From an uncultured Draconibacterium sp. (GTDB lineage Bacteria > Bacteroidota > Bacteroidia > Bacteroidales > Prolixibacteraceae): a stretch of DNA of 64,000 nt. Positions 17,560 through 25,865 of this stretch are shown one piece after another. Location of the stretch: assembly GCF_963674925.1 (NCBI RefSeq), contig NZ_OY771647.1, forward strand, positions 511,501-575,500, read 5' to 3'. Below the pieces are notes generated by a model. It was given only the letters and a program-made list of their open reading frames with translations, ran no database searches and was not told where the DNA came from. The position numbers and the translations under genes are program-made. Positions within the stretch are counted from its first letter, which is position 1; each line of letters begins with the position of its first letter.

Positions 17560-19056
17560 TTATTCTTGACCATCGATTACGTACAATTCCTCAGGAATAA
17601 TAGCTTCGTCTTTTTCGAAATCGTACAACGATTGTATTTTAAGGTTTAATAATTCAATTTTATAATTTATAAGTGATTGGCTCAATGCCACTTTCTGCGA
17701 TGAAAGCTGATTTTGATACAGATTTAAGTCCATACCTGTCAGATCACCGTTTTGGTAACGTTCCAGGTTAATTTCATAGGTCAGCTGGGCGTTGCGCTCA
17801 TTTTGTTTTGCCAGTTCAATCTGGTTCAACTGGTTTTGAATGTTTCGGTAAACCTGGCGAATATCAACAACAATTTGTTTCTTTTCTTCATTCAGGTTCA
17901 ACTCCTGCGACTCGATAGCTGCTTCGGCTGCGGCAATTCTTGCTTTACGCTCGCCCCAGTCGAAAATTGGGATATTAAAACTGATACCTACCGACGGACT
18001 TTTTGTTGGGTTTTGATAGATATTACCCAACTCATTGTTATCGCCGGTAATACCAAAACGTAAATTCATGTCTCCTCTGAATTCATTCTGTGCTTTGGTA
18101 CGGATAAGATCGAACTGACTGGTTTCAACATCAATTTCGCGCTGACGCAACTCCATTCTGGATTCCAAACCATTTTTAATGGCTTTATCTAAATCAACAG
18201 GAACCGGGTTCACGCTAACATCGGCTAAAATCATGATATCTTCAAAAAGATCCATGCCTAAATAAAGCTTTAATTGGTCTTTGGCGTTTTCGAAGGTTAC
18301 TTCGCTGTTTTGCAATGTAGATTTGGCCGATGCCAGGTTTAATTCGGCCTGGAATTCTTCTTCTTTTGCAGCCAATCCGGCTTCAACCTTGTTTTTTATT
18401 ATGTCGTAACTTTTTTGTGTATTGGCCAGCTCGTCTTTTGCAATCGACAAGTTCATTTGCGCCATATAAACATTGTAGAAAAACTCAGTCACACTTCTTT
18501 CAAGGTTCAGGTACTGCATGGCGTAACTGATACGGGCATTTTCAAAGTTCAGCTCCAGCTCCTTAAGTTGCAACTTTAAAGTATTGTAAGTAAACAAGGG
18601 CTGATTCAGGTTTAAATACAGGTTATTAAAAAAGACCTCACTTTCAGTGAAAGATGAACTGGAATTATTACTCGACCACCCAAACTCGTTGGTTAGCGAG
18701 ATAGTACCATCGGTTATTAAAATTGGCTGAGCAACTGTAAATAAGGTACTTGTTTCGAAGTTTTCGTTGGTGTACCATTCGGAAACACGGTTGTCAAAAC
18801 GCCTCTGTTTACTGTAATTTACGGGATTAACCTGTAGCGAGAAACGTGATTTCAGAGCGGCTCGCTGGGCTTCAAGGTTTTTCTGGTAGCGCTCGAGATT
18901 TAATAACGACAGCTTCAAATCAGGGCTTCCCGTTTCGGCAATACTTAAAGCCCTTTCCAGGGTTAAAGCCTCTTGTGCCTGAACAGCAAAAGTAGCAGCC
19001 GCCATCAGAAACAAGGCAATTGCCAGCTTTTGCATAAGTTTGATTTTTGTTTTCAT
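17560..19056 (-). CDS. TolC family outer-membrane efflux channel
   Basis: The ATG at 19056 gives 498 residues starting with a Sec signal (MKTKIKLMQKLAIALFLMAA, then ATFAVQA before QEAL). Two homologous halves of long helices and short strands are visible, with NFENARISYAMQYLNLERSV in the first and NIPIFDWGERKARIAAAEAA in the second, the latter being the usual P-[IL]-F-[DN]-x-G-x-R signature. It should form a trimeric barrel and periplasmic tunnel that accepts cargo from the adaptor. It lies 19 bases before the adaptor gene and 87 bases after the permease/M1-like gene. Confidence 0.93.
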   Translation of the reverse strand: MKTKIKLMQKLAIALFLMAAATFAVQAQEALTLERALSIAETGSPDLKLSLLNLERYQKNLEAQRAALKSRFSLQVNPVNYSKQRRFDNRVSEWYTNENFETSTLFTVAQPILITDGTISLTNEFGWSSNNSSSSFTESEVFFNNLYLNLNQPLFTYNTLKLQLKELELNFENARISYAMQYLNLERSVTEFFYNVYMAQMNLSIAKDELANTQKSYDIIKNKVEAGLAAKEEEFQAELNLASAKSTLQNSEVTFENAKDQLKLYLGMDLFEDIMILADVSVNPVPVDLDKAIKNGLESRMELRQREIDVETSQFDLIRTKAQNEFRGDMNLRFGITGDNNELGNIYQNPTKSPSVGISFNIPIFDWGERKARIAAAEAAIESQELNLNEEKKQIVVDIRQVYRNIQNQLNQIELAKQNERNAQLTYEINLERYQNGDLTGMDLNLYQNQLSSQKVALSQSLINYKIELLNLKIQSLYDFEKDEAIIPEELYVIDGQE

Positions 19057-19143
19057 CTTCTTTAAAATTTTTTCTTCAATGGTTCCGTTGCAAATTAACC
19101 CCTGTTTTACAAGCACTTAGTTCGCAACGTATGTTGATTTATT

Positions 19144-22100
19144 TTATAATTTCACAATTTTTACTGCGTCGGCGTATATGATTCTCAAATCCGTTTTATC
19201 CGTTAATTCAATAACCGCCTTTTCAGACGAGAAATAAAATGAGCCTAAATGTACCCACCCGGTTTCGGCACTTTGCGAATCAAGGTAAGCTTCTTCTTCT
19301 CCGTCGTCGGCATGAATAATAAAGTTTAAACTTCCTTTATCTTCTCCGCGGTTTCGGCCAAATCCGCGTCCTTTGTAAAAGTGGTAATACACATCGTAAT
19401 AACCGGCCTCTTTTACCGGAACATTCCAGCGGGCAACCTGCTCGCCGTTTCCGCCTTTAATATAGTAGGCCGAACGAACGTATTCGCCGTAAAACTCATC
19501 GCTGGTAGTAGCAGTCCACGACAATGGAGGCCTCCACTGGTTTACACTCGAATATTTCTGCTTTGTCTCTTCTTCTTTTACAATTAGCTTTTCGAGCAAA
19601 CTCACCTGGTGATTTTCGGTAATCTCAAAACCCGGATCTTCGTTATCCACAATCTCTTCATTCGGCAGTTTTGTTTGAACCGGTGTTGAATTGATACGCT
19701 CTCCTTCCCACACAGTGGCTTTCAGGTCTTCTTCCACTTCGCGGAACATTTCCATATAGGTTTGCGGAACATTTTTCGATGTTAAAGAATTAAAAATCAC
19801 CATACGCGGAGTACCATCAAACAGGTAGCTCATTTCTTTGGTTTGGTGGGCTGCTAATTCAATAAGTTTATCCACCGTATCTTCCGAGCCCATTCCCGGA
19901 GGGCCAAAACCACGTCCGCCACCTCCACCTGCAAGTCGGAAAGTAAGTTTTATTATCCCGTCAACATCCGAGAAGTTGGTAACTTTCAGCGAGATCATGG
20001 TTTTCATTGCATCTCCCGATTTTACTTTTACACCTTTTATGGGCGAAACCAGGTAACCCGGCAATGATTTGGCCTTAAACCAACTGTTCATCATCGGTTC
20101 CAGCTCGATCCCAAACCTGGCTTTAATCTCTGCATCAAATTCCTCGAACGAAATATTCTGGTACTTGTACTTCTCCAGCACCCCGCGCAGAAAATCTTCA
20201 AAATCTTCCTGGCCGGCTTCCAGTTTTATGGTTGAGAAAAGCACATCGCCTTTCAGTTTAATTACATTATTAATAATATCGCGTTGATCCGGATCGGCAA
20301 GAATTTCCTCGAACGAATAATCCTGCAAGGCAATATTTGCCATAATATCAGGGCTTTCGCCACTCATGCTACTCATAAACAGCGATCGCATATCGGTAGA
20401 CTGGCTTTTTAAATAAGCCTCGAAAACCCGGTTGGTAATCGGCCATTTATCCGATTGAATATTATTTTGGAAATTGTACAACCACGGAAAAATAAAATAC
20501 GGATTTGCCGACTGCTCCATGCTCATTTCCCCTCGCGCCCATCGGCGTTCAGTTTCATTTTGTTCTGTAAATTTCTCGAGAAACTGCCCAAGAGCGCGCA
20601 ACTCTTTATCTTCGTCGGTCATTTCGCCACCGCCTCCACGACCTCTCCAACGGCCCATTCGTTCTTTTTGTTTTTCAAAATCAGCTTCGCGAAACATATA
20701 GCCTTTTTCCTGAATGAGTACCTGTCCGGGCTGAATAACTTCCTGCACCGAAGTCCACATGCGTTCGTACGTTTTAAACTGTGCCGGCACCTCAACCAGT
20801 GCCAGTTTATCAGAATTGTACTCCAGGTTATAACCTCGTTTGAAATCTTCAAAACGTTCAGAAATTACAGAAGCCAGTGTATCTTTCGACTCCGGGAAAA
20901 CAGTACTGAAATAATCGTGACCCTCGATGAGCCAAATGCCGAATTCAAAATCATTATGTTCCAGACTTTTATATTCGTATTTGCCAATTGCCAGCGAAAG
21001 TTGTGTTAGCGGAGTTTGCGGCTCAAAATGAAATTTGCCTGCCGAAATCTCTGTCATAACACCCTCCGAAACCGGTTGTAATCCTTCTTTTGTGTTAACG
21101 GTTAACGAATAATCCACAAACTCGGGTTTGTACCAACTCACATCTTCGGAGCTGTAAGTAACACCAACTTTCGGATACCAGTTGGCTTCGCGGGTAAGCA
21201 ACACATAATTGGGTGTTACAAAAGCGTAACGTTTGTCAACATTTAATACAAATTGTCCGTATTTTTCCTGTCGTACTTCTTCGTCAATATCCAGGTAGCA
21301 ATACGCTTCGTCGATTGTTCCGTTGTAGGCAAATTCAACTTTTGTACTGTCGCCGGGTTGCAGACTAAACTGATCGGAAACGATAACCAGGTGATCTTCG
21401 CGCAAAAACGGGGTAGTTTTTCCGTTTACTTTCAGATCGGTAATTTCAAGGCCTGCATTCAAACTAAAAATCAGTTTCGATAAAGGCTGCTGCAAATTAT
21501 TTTTTAGCATCATTGCCGACTGCACATTCAACGATTCACCATTATGATCGAGCACAATATCGTGCGAAAGCACATCGGCCAGCGGCTCGCTTACATATTG
21601 ATTATTCAGTTCGATGATATCAGCACGTAAAGCTGCTGTTTTTTTGAAACTGTTTATATGATTAAAGGCCAAATATCCGGCCCCACCAATAAATACAATA
21701 CTAAAAATAAGCGACACGTAAGTCATTGCTTCCGACTGTGGCAGACGTTTGAGCAAGAAAATGGTAAGGAAAATAAATCCTGAACCCAATCCGAAGTATA
21801 TTCCGCGATGAATAAGAATTAGATCAAGATTACTAAATCCTACAATATCGGAACTGAGCATGGGGATGTTAAACGCCATGTAATCGAAAATGTAATAATA
21901 TTTTGCCTGTAAAAGGAAGAGGGTGATACCGATATAGCCAAGCACCAACACAAAAGTGATGGCCTGGTTACGGATTACGCTCATGAGCAAAAACGACAAA
22001 CCCATAATAAAAACAAGGGTTGGAATACTTATCAGCACCAAATACACGCCGTACGAAACCCAATCGATGGGAGTACCTTTTGCCAGCGAATTAAAAACAA

Positions 22101-22491
22101 GTGCCAGAACAACCACCGCGATGTTCAGAATCATAAACACCTGCATGTTACCCAGTGTTTTTCCAATCACGTATTCGCCATTGGTCATCGAGCGCATGTA
22201 GATTACTTCGGTGGTATCTAATTTTTTATCGCGTTTTAAAAAGTCGGAGGCCAGAAACACAGCAATTACTGCCTGGGCCACATTTAAAATCAGCAAATTA
22301 AAATACGGAATAGCACTCGGGATCGCACGGATGGCCCAGCTTTCGCCACCACCTCCTTCAATCACCATTCCGAAGTTTAACCCGAACAATACCAGCAAAG
22401 AGAGTATACTGAATATGCGGAAAAACCAGCTGCGGAAAAGTGTTTTCCGCTCGTATTTTGCTATCGAAAATATGTTATGTAACGAAATCAT
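19144..22491 (-). CDS. ABC-2 permease fused to a degenerate M1-peptidase-like domain and a C-terminal golvesin-like domain
   Basis: The 1115-residue protein opens with about eight membrane helices (residues about 20-290), including the ABC-2 style DFLKRDKKLDTTEVIYMRSM loop. A large extracytoplasmic part (about 300-960) resembles the M1 aminopeptidase-like domain of the Bacteroidota ABC-permease/M1 family. No HExxH zinc motif is present anywhere, so peptidase activity is unlikely. Gly-rich inserts (RWRGRGGGGEM, AGGGGGRGFGPPGMG) occur in it. From about residue 985 the sequence (WRPPLSW..., then KEAGYYDVYYHFY, GWVHLGSFYF and IIYADAVKI) looks like a golvesin C-terminal / xanthan-lyase CBD-like beta domain. 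The ATPase gene lies 10 bases upstream and is its likely motor. Confidence 0.82.
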   Translation of the reverse strand: MISLHNIFSIAKYERKTLFRSWFFRIFSILSLLVLFGLNFGMVIEGGGGESWAIRAIPSAIPYFNLLILNVAQAVIAVFLASDFLKRDKKLDTTEVIYMRSMTNGEYVIGKTLGNMQVFMILNIAVVVLALVFNSLAKGTPIDWVSYGVYLVLISIPTLVFIMGLSFLLMSVIRNQAITFVLVLGYIGITLFLLQAKYYYIFDYMAFNIPMLSSDIVGFSNLDLILIHRGIYFGLGSGFIFLTIFLLKRLPQSEAMTYVSLIFSIVFIGGAGYLAFNHINSFKKTAALRADIIELNNQYVSEPLADVLSHDIVLDHNGESLNVQSAMMLKNNLQQPLSKLIFSLNAGLEITDLKVNGKTTPFLREDHLVIVSDQFSLQPGDSTKVEFAYNGTIDEAYCYLDIDEEVRQEKYGQFVLNVDKRYAFVTPNYVLLTREANWYPKVGVTYSSEDVSWYKPEFVDYSLTVNTKEGLQPVSEGVMTEISAGKFHFEPQTPLTQLSLAIGKYEYKSLEHNDFEFGIWLIEGHDYFSTVFPESKDTLASVISERFEDFKRGYNLEYNSDKLALVEVPAQFKTYERMWTSVQEVIQPGQVLIQEKGYMFREADFEKQKERMGRWRGRGGGGEMTDEDKELRALGQFLEKFTEQNETERRWARGEMSMEQSANPYFIFPWLYNFQNNIQSDKWPITNRVFEAYLKSQSTDMRSLFMSSMSGESPDIMANIALQDYSFEEILADPDQRDIINNVIKLKGDVLFSTIKLEAGQEDFEDFLRGVLEKYKYQNISFEEFDAEIKARFGIELEPMMNSWFKAKSLPGYLVSPIKGVKVKSGDAMKTMISLKVTNFSDVDGIIKLTFRLAGGGGGRGFGPPGMGSEDTVDKLIELAAHQTKEMSYLFDGTPRMVIFNSLTSKNVPQTYMEMFREVEEDLKATVWEGERINSTPVQTKLPNEEIVDNEDPGFEITENHQVSLLEKLIVKEEETKQKYSSVNQWRPPLSWTATTSDEFYGEYVRSAYYIKGGNGEQVARWNVPVKEAGYYDVYYHFYKGRGFGRNRGEDKGSLNFIIHADDGEEEAYLDSQSAETGWVHLGSFYFSSEKAVIELTDKTDLRIIYADAVKIVKL

Positions 22492-22501
22492 TTATCCGGT
22501 T

Positions 22502-23395
22502 TTAAGCGTTAGACCATTGGTTTAGTTTGTTTTCCATAAAGTGCACATAAGCGTGCTCCAGATTCGGATCCATGGGTTTTCCCTGGTAACCGTCAATCTC
22601 ATTGGCAACAACCTGCACCTCCCAGCCTCCATCGATAGGGATGGTAGAAATTACAGGGTATTTTTCGTTTATTTCAAGATATTCCTGTTCAGTAGCTTCA
22701 ATAACCCAAACATGGCCTTCGGCTTCTTTTACCAGCTGCTCCGGCGATCCGGCAAATGCCAGTTTCCCCTGGTTGAGTAATGCCATATTATCGCAGGTAC
22801 TCGAAATATCGCCCACAATGTGTGTCGACAGGATAATAATTACGTCGCGTGTACTAATGGTTGAAAGCAGGTTCCGGAAGCGGATACGTTCTTCGGGATC
22901 GAGACCTGTGGTAGGCTCATCAACTATAATAATCTGCGGATCGTTTATCAGCGCCTGGGCAATTCCCAAACGGCGTTTCATACCACCTGAAAGTTTATTT
23001 GCATTTCTGTCGCGCACTTCAAACAAACCTACTTCTTCCAGCATTTGATCAACTGCACTGCGGCGTGCTGCCCCGCTTTTCATTCCTGCCAAACGGGCAG
23101 TATAATCCAAAAACTCAGAGGTTTTTAATTTCGAGAAGAAACTAAAATCCTGGGGCAAATAACCCAACATCGAGCGAATCTCGCGGCGATGTTTCGAAAG
23201 TTCGTAATCGTTGAAATATACTTTGCCACTTGTTGGTTTCATTAGAGTTACCAAAATGCGCATAAGGGTTGATTTCCCAGCCCCGTTTGGTCCTAAAAGG
23301 CCAAACATACCATTTGGAATTTCAAGGTTGAGGTTATTTACAGCGTAACTGCCTCCCTTGTAGATTTTGTTTAGATTTTCTATTTTAATATGCAC
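22502..23395 (-). CDS. ABC transporter ATP-binding protein
   Basis: The 297-residue ATPase has Walker A GPNGAGKSTLMR (about residue 38), Q-loop YLPQDF, signature LSGGMKRRLGIAQ, Walker B IIIVDEP, D-loop TGLDP and H-loop STHI. It starts at a GTG (23393-23395) preceded by GCAAG; MHIKIENLNK then follows the family pattern. It is the first gene of the export operon, 10 bases ahead of the permease/M1-like gene. Its sequence resembles the ABC domain of the RND-ABC fusion (both have SGGMK in place of SGGQ and LDP-ERIRFRNLL after the D-loop), suggesting that the two ATPases are related by duplication. Confidence 0.93.
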   Translation of the reverse strand: MHIKIENLNKIYKGGSYAVNNLNLEIPNGMFGLLGPNGAGKSTLMRILVTLMKPTSGKVYFNDYELSKHRREIRSMLGYLPQDFSFFSKLKTSEFLDYTARLAGMKSGAARRSAVDQMLEEVGLFEVRDRNANKLSGGMKRRLGIAQALINDPQIIIVDEPTTGLDPEERIRFRNLLSTISTRDVIIILSTHIVGDISSTCDNMALLNQGKLAFAGSPEQLVKEAEGHVWVIEATEQEYLEINEKYPVISTIPIDGGWEVQVVANEIDGYQGKPMDPNLEHAYVHFMENKLNQWSNA

Positions 23396-23588
23396 CTTGC
23401 AATAATATTTTAAGAGAACACTGCCTTGGACTTACAAAGCATAAAATCGTTTAATAGTGTTGGTGCACTTTTATGATTTAAATTACATCTCTCAACAGAT
23501 TTCTTCCATTTTTTATAATTACAATAAAGAAATTGTTGCCGGAAGCGACACAATAACACCTGGATGTTGAACAAGGGAAACAAAACAA

Positions 23589-23621
23589 TCATGATTTTTG
23601 GGAATCACCAACAGGAATGAA
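23589..23621. repeat. short dispersed repeat, copy 1
   Basis: The sequence around CATGATTTTTGGGAATCACC, followed by AACAGGAATGAAAG, matches 25730-25762 (CATGATTCCCGGACATCATC, then AACAGGAACAAAAG) with few differences and the same order. Both copies are in gaps around the paralogous exported-protein genes. Confidence 0.5.
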
Positions 23622-23640
23622 AGTAATGCGATTTTCAGCT

Positions 23641-23706
23641 AACTCTCCCTCATTCCTCTTCTCGAAGAGCGTGATGATTGTGTCGAAGACACAAGCAGGG
23701 TGAGTC
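23641..23706. repeat. hairpin-rich repeat ending in GGGTGAGTC
   Basis: It begins AACTCTCCCTC and ends AGGGTGAGTCG, imperfect inverted ends. Inside are two hairpins: CTCTT/AAGAG (23656-23669) and TGTGTC/GACACA (23679-23693). The end sequence and two-hairpin plan resemble the element after the DUF559 gene (49210-49349). Confidence 0.5.
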
Positions 23707-23760
23707 GATAAATTTTGAAGCAGATTCCTGCTATTTACTTTATTGGATTTTCAGAAAAAA

Positions 23761-23784
23761 AGCTCTGCAAAACCTTGCAAAGCT
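23761..23784 (-). terminator. intrinsic terminator of the first exported-protein paralogue
   Basis: AGCTCTGCAA pairs with TTGCAAAGCT (one mismatch) around a 4-base loop. A plus-strand A-run at 23755-23760 gives the minus-strand T-run. It lies 66 bases past the stop of the gene at 23851. Confidence 0.7.
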
Positions 23785-23850
23785 GATACTTTTGTTCGAT
23801 ACATAAAGAAAGTGAGGGAGCTAACTATTACAGATTAAAAACACCATTAT

Positions 23851-24432
23851 TTATAATTTTAGCGTATATCTATGATCTTTTACACAGTCGGTTAACACAA
23901 CCTGGTAGGTACCTCTTTTTAAATGACTAAAATCTAACCGGGTTTGAATACTTACATCGCGGCCAAGATTCGATCCGTCGATATATTTCCCGTCTTGGTA
24001 AATACTTACATAAACAGGTTTATTCCGGGTATTTAAAAACGACAGATTCACCATTTTTCCTTTCACCTTATAATAGGGCTCGTAACAAAAAGAAGCATTG
24101 CTTACTGTAATTTTCTTGTCCTCGACTTTCAATACACGATTTATACTCTGGTTGCCGTAATTGATACTTACACAATACAAGCCATCACCCAATTCAGAAA
24201 AATCGAACATTTTTTTAAACGCTGTTTGATGTTCGGTTTCCTTATAATACATTATTTCTCCGTCGAAATTGGTAAGACTCACCTGCAAAGGTGCTTCGTG
24301 AGAGAAACTATAGGCAAGCATTGCCGTATTTTCTTCCACCTGAATAACATTCATTTTTGGTAACTCGGTGGCACTTGCTGCTCCCGCAACAAAAAATGCC
24401 AGGACTATAACAGCCCAAACTTTTGTTTTCAT
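23851..24432 (-). CDS. small exported protein, paralogue family member 1
   Basis: The 193-residue protein has a Sec signal (MKTKVWAVIVLAFFVAGAASA). It shares its plan with the genes at 24658 and 26197: a first beta unit ending IMYYKETE...MFDFSELGDGLYCVSINYG and a second ending LGRDVS...LDFSHLKRGTYQVVLTD. Each unit resembles the small beta-sandwich seen in DUF3244 proteins or in T9SS C-terminal sorting domains (DL..G.Y.V pattern), but here they make up the whole protein. It is the most diverged of the three and has two extra cysteines. No function can be assigned; a periplasmic or surface location is likely. Confidence 0.7.
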   Translation of the reverse strand: MKTKVWAVIVLAFFVAGAASATELPKMNVIQVEENTAMLAYSFSHEAPLQVSLTNFDGEIMYYKETEHQTAFKKMFDFSELGDGLYCVSINYGNQSINRVLKVEDKKITVSNASFCYEPYYKVKGKMVNLSFLNTRNKPVYVSIYQDGKYIDGSNLGRDVSIQTRLDFSHLKRGTYQVVLTDCVKDHRYTLKL

Positions 24433-24503
24433 GACTTTCTATTTAATTGTTTCTTACTTAATAGACACAAAAACAACACCTTTCGTTACGCTATTTGGCA
24501 ACT

Positions 24504-24535
24504 TGTCGACCAACAACAAGCCAGTGTCGACCAAC
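24504..24535 (-). promoter_or_regulatory. two 11-bp direct repeats, one every 21 bp
   Basis: TGTCGACCAAC occurs exactly at 24504-24514 and 24525-24535, a period of two helical turns, 72-103 bases upstream of the paralogue 1 ATG. Tandem repeats with this spacing are typical of LytTR-type regulator sites, but other dimeric activators are possible. Confidence 0.5.
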
Positions 24536-24602
24536 ACAAAAAAAACCGGTCTCAACAACCGGCTCCTACAATAAAAGTCTGGGGAAAAACTAAAACAAAA
24601 AA

Positions 24603-24633
24603 AAGGCTATCAGTTGCCTTTCCTGATAGCCTT
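24603..24633 (-). terminator. intrinsic terminator of exported-protein paralogue 2
   Basis: An 11-bp perfect stem (AAGGCTATCAG with CTGATAGCCTT) encloses a 9-base loop. The A-run at 24597-24604 supplies the minus-strand T-run. It is 24 bases past the stop of the gene at 24658. Confidence 0.8.
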
Positions 24634-24657
24634 AACTAAACCAATAACATTTTCTGA

Positions 24658-25242
24658 CTATTTTTCTAAACTAAACGTAAATTCATTATTATAAGAACTC
24701 AGGATCACTTCGTATTTTCCATTTCTCAATGCAGAAAGATCGTATCCTGAAGCTACATTAAAATCTTTACCCAAATCCGACTGGTAAACCAAACCCTTTT
24801 CGTCGTAAATATTTATGCTCAGTCTTTCCTCATCAAAATTCAAATAAGAAAGCTTTAATACATCATCGGCAAATGCGAAGTAAGGATCGATTCTTAATTT
24901 TGACTCGCCAACGAAAATACCGTTTGATGCTACCTGGATATCTCGAATTAAACGTGTGTCGTTTACACGAAGATCCATGGTATAATTTCCGTTTTCAAGA
25001 TTTTTGAAATCATAGATCTTTTGGTAAGAAGTCAATGGCTTTGTTGTTTGTTTGTAATAAACCAACTCACCATCTTCGGACTGAATGCTCAACTCGAACA
25101 ACGATGCATTTTCATTCATAATTGTTACTACCGCCTTGTCAGCTGACAACGGAGTTACACTCATTTTCGGTTTCTCAACGGCTGTTGCAACTGCTACAAT
25201 TGCAACTGCCAATACTGTAGATAATAATTTAATTGTTTTCAT
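24658..25242 (-). CDS. small exported protein, paralogue family member 2
   Basis: From the ATG at 25242 (chosen because the paralogue at 26197 also starts MKTIK; another ATG lies 6 bases upstream) the protein is 194 residues. It has a signal peptide LLSTVLAVAIVAVATAV and a lysine-containing mature start EKPKMSV. Two beta units follow: the first ends KIYDFKNLENGNYTMDLRVN and the second YDLSALRNGKYEVILSSY. It is closely similar to the third paralogue and shares its promoter region. Unknown function; DUF3244-like or T9SS-CTD-like folds are possible. Confidence 0.72.
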   Translation of the reverse strand: MKTIKLLSTVLAVAIVAVATAVEKPKMSVTPLSADKAVVTIMNENASLFELSIQSEDGELVYYKQTTKPLTSYQKIYDFKNLENGNYTMDLRVNDTRLIRDIQVASNGIFVGESKLRIDPYFAFADDVLKLSYLNFDEERLSINIYDEKGLVYQSDLGKDFNVASGYDLSALRNGKYEVILSSYNNEFTFSLEK

Positions 25243-25279
25243 AACCATTCATTTTTTAGTTTAACATTGAATGACACTA

Positions 25280-25312
25280 CAAACATATATGTTTTACAGC
25301 ATATATGCCAAA
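25280..25312 (-). promoter_or_regulatory. promoter with shared operator-like motif, paralogue 2
   Basis: On the minus strand a perfect -7 element TATGTTTG (25280-25287) lies 21 bases after a -33 TTTG (25309-25312). The spacer reads CATATATG-CTGTAAAA-CATATATG, a repeated half-site overlapping the -7 box. The same block precedes paralogue 3 with only two changes in 27 bases. Confidence 0.65.
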
Positions 25313-25695
25313 CAACATGTTTAAAAAATTAAATAACTACATAATATTTAACATTCGCTTTAACATTAGACTCATTAACACCGCCTTAACACCTTTATTT
25401 TCAGTCTTTATTAATATTTTTTCGCCGCATAACAATTTTCGTGCCATTTTGCAAATAGTTATATTAAATAAATTTTAGCATATCCTCAAGAAACAGTTAA
25501 GCCGATCGATTAAAACACCTTATTGTCTTTATATACAATACACTACCACTCCCGCAAACCCTGGCACAAAACAGCCTGCACCAACAACTTTCACCCCAAA
25601 AAGACATCAATCTCAGCAATTACCAGCCAAAATTACAGCCCCGCAACATTTCATTCACATACATTCACCCCCTCCAGGCAACAAAACAAAAAAAA

Positions 25696-25714
25696 ATCCG
25701 GCCCAAGACCGGAT
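25696..25714 (-). terminator. orphan terminator-like hairpin
   Basis: ATCCGG and CCGGAT form a 6-bp stem with a 7-base loop. An A-run at 25686-25696 gives a minus-strand T-run. No gene ends here on either strand. Confidence 0.5.
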
Positions 25715-25729
25715 CCAAAACGAAACATT

Positions 25730-25762
25730 CATGATTCCCGGACATCATCAACAGGAACAAAA
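25730..25762. repeat. short dispersed repeat, copy 2
   Basis: This is the partner of the repeat at 23589-23621, same orientation, sharing CATGATT, a central G-rich part, CAACAGGAA and AAAG. Confidence 0.5.
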
Positions 25763-25865
25763 GAAAAGTCCGCTAACAGCATTTCATAAAAATGGCCAGA
25801 TTATAAGACGCACACAACGATTGTACATTAAACAGCTTACTGATTGCGCCTTTAAATTACCGCAC

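Larger units (their letters stand above)
23396..23850. other. gene-free stretch with structured repeats upstream of the export operon
   Basis: This 455-base gap should contain the promoter of the export operon, but no clear TAnnTTTG/-33 pair was found. It holds a repeat at 23589-23621, a hairpin-rich repeat at 23641-23706 and a terminator at 23761-23784. A 60-codon minus-strand frame (23410-23592) lacks any recognisable feature and is not called. Confidence 0.6.

Noticed and set aside
20455..21009. 184-codon plus-strand frame opposite the ABC permease/M1-like gene
   Set aside because: It is antisense to a well-supported gene, lacks recognisable motifs and has atypical cysteine/phenylalanine-rich composition.
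23410..23592. 60-codon minus-strand frame upstream of the ABC ATPase
   Set aside because: No signal, motif or start context; it lies in a repeat-rich leader region.
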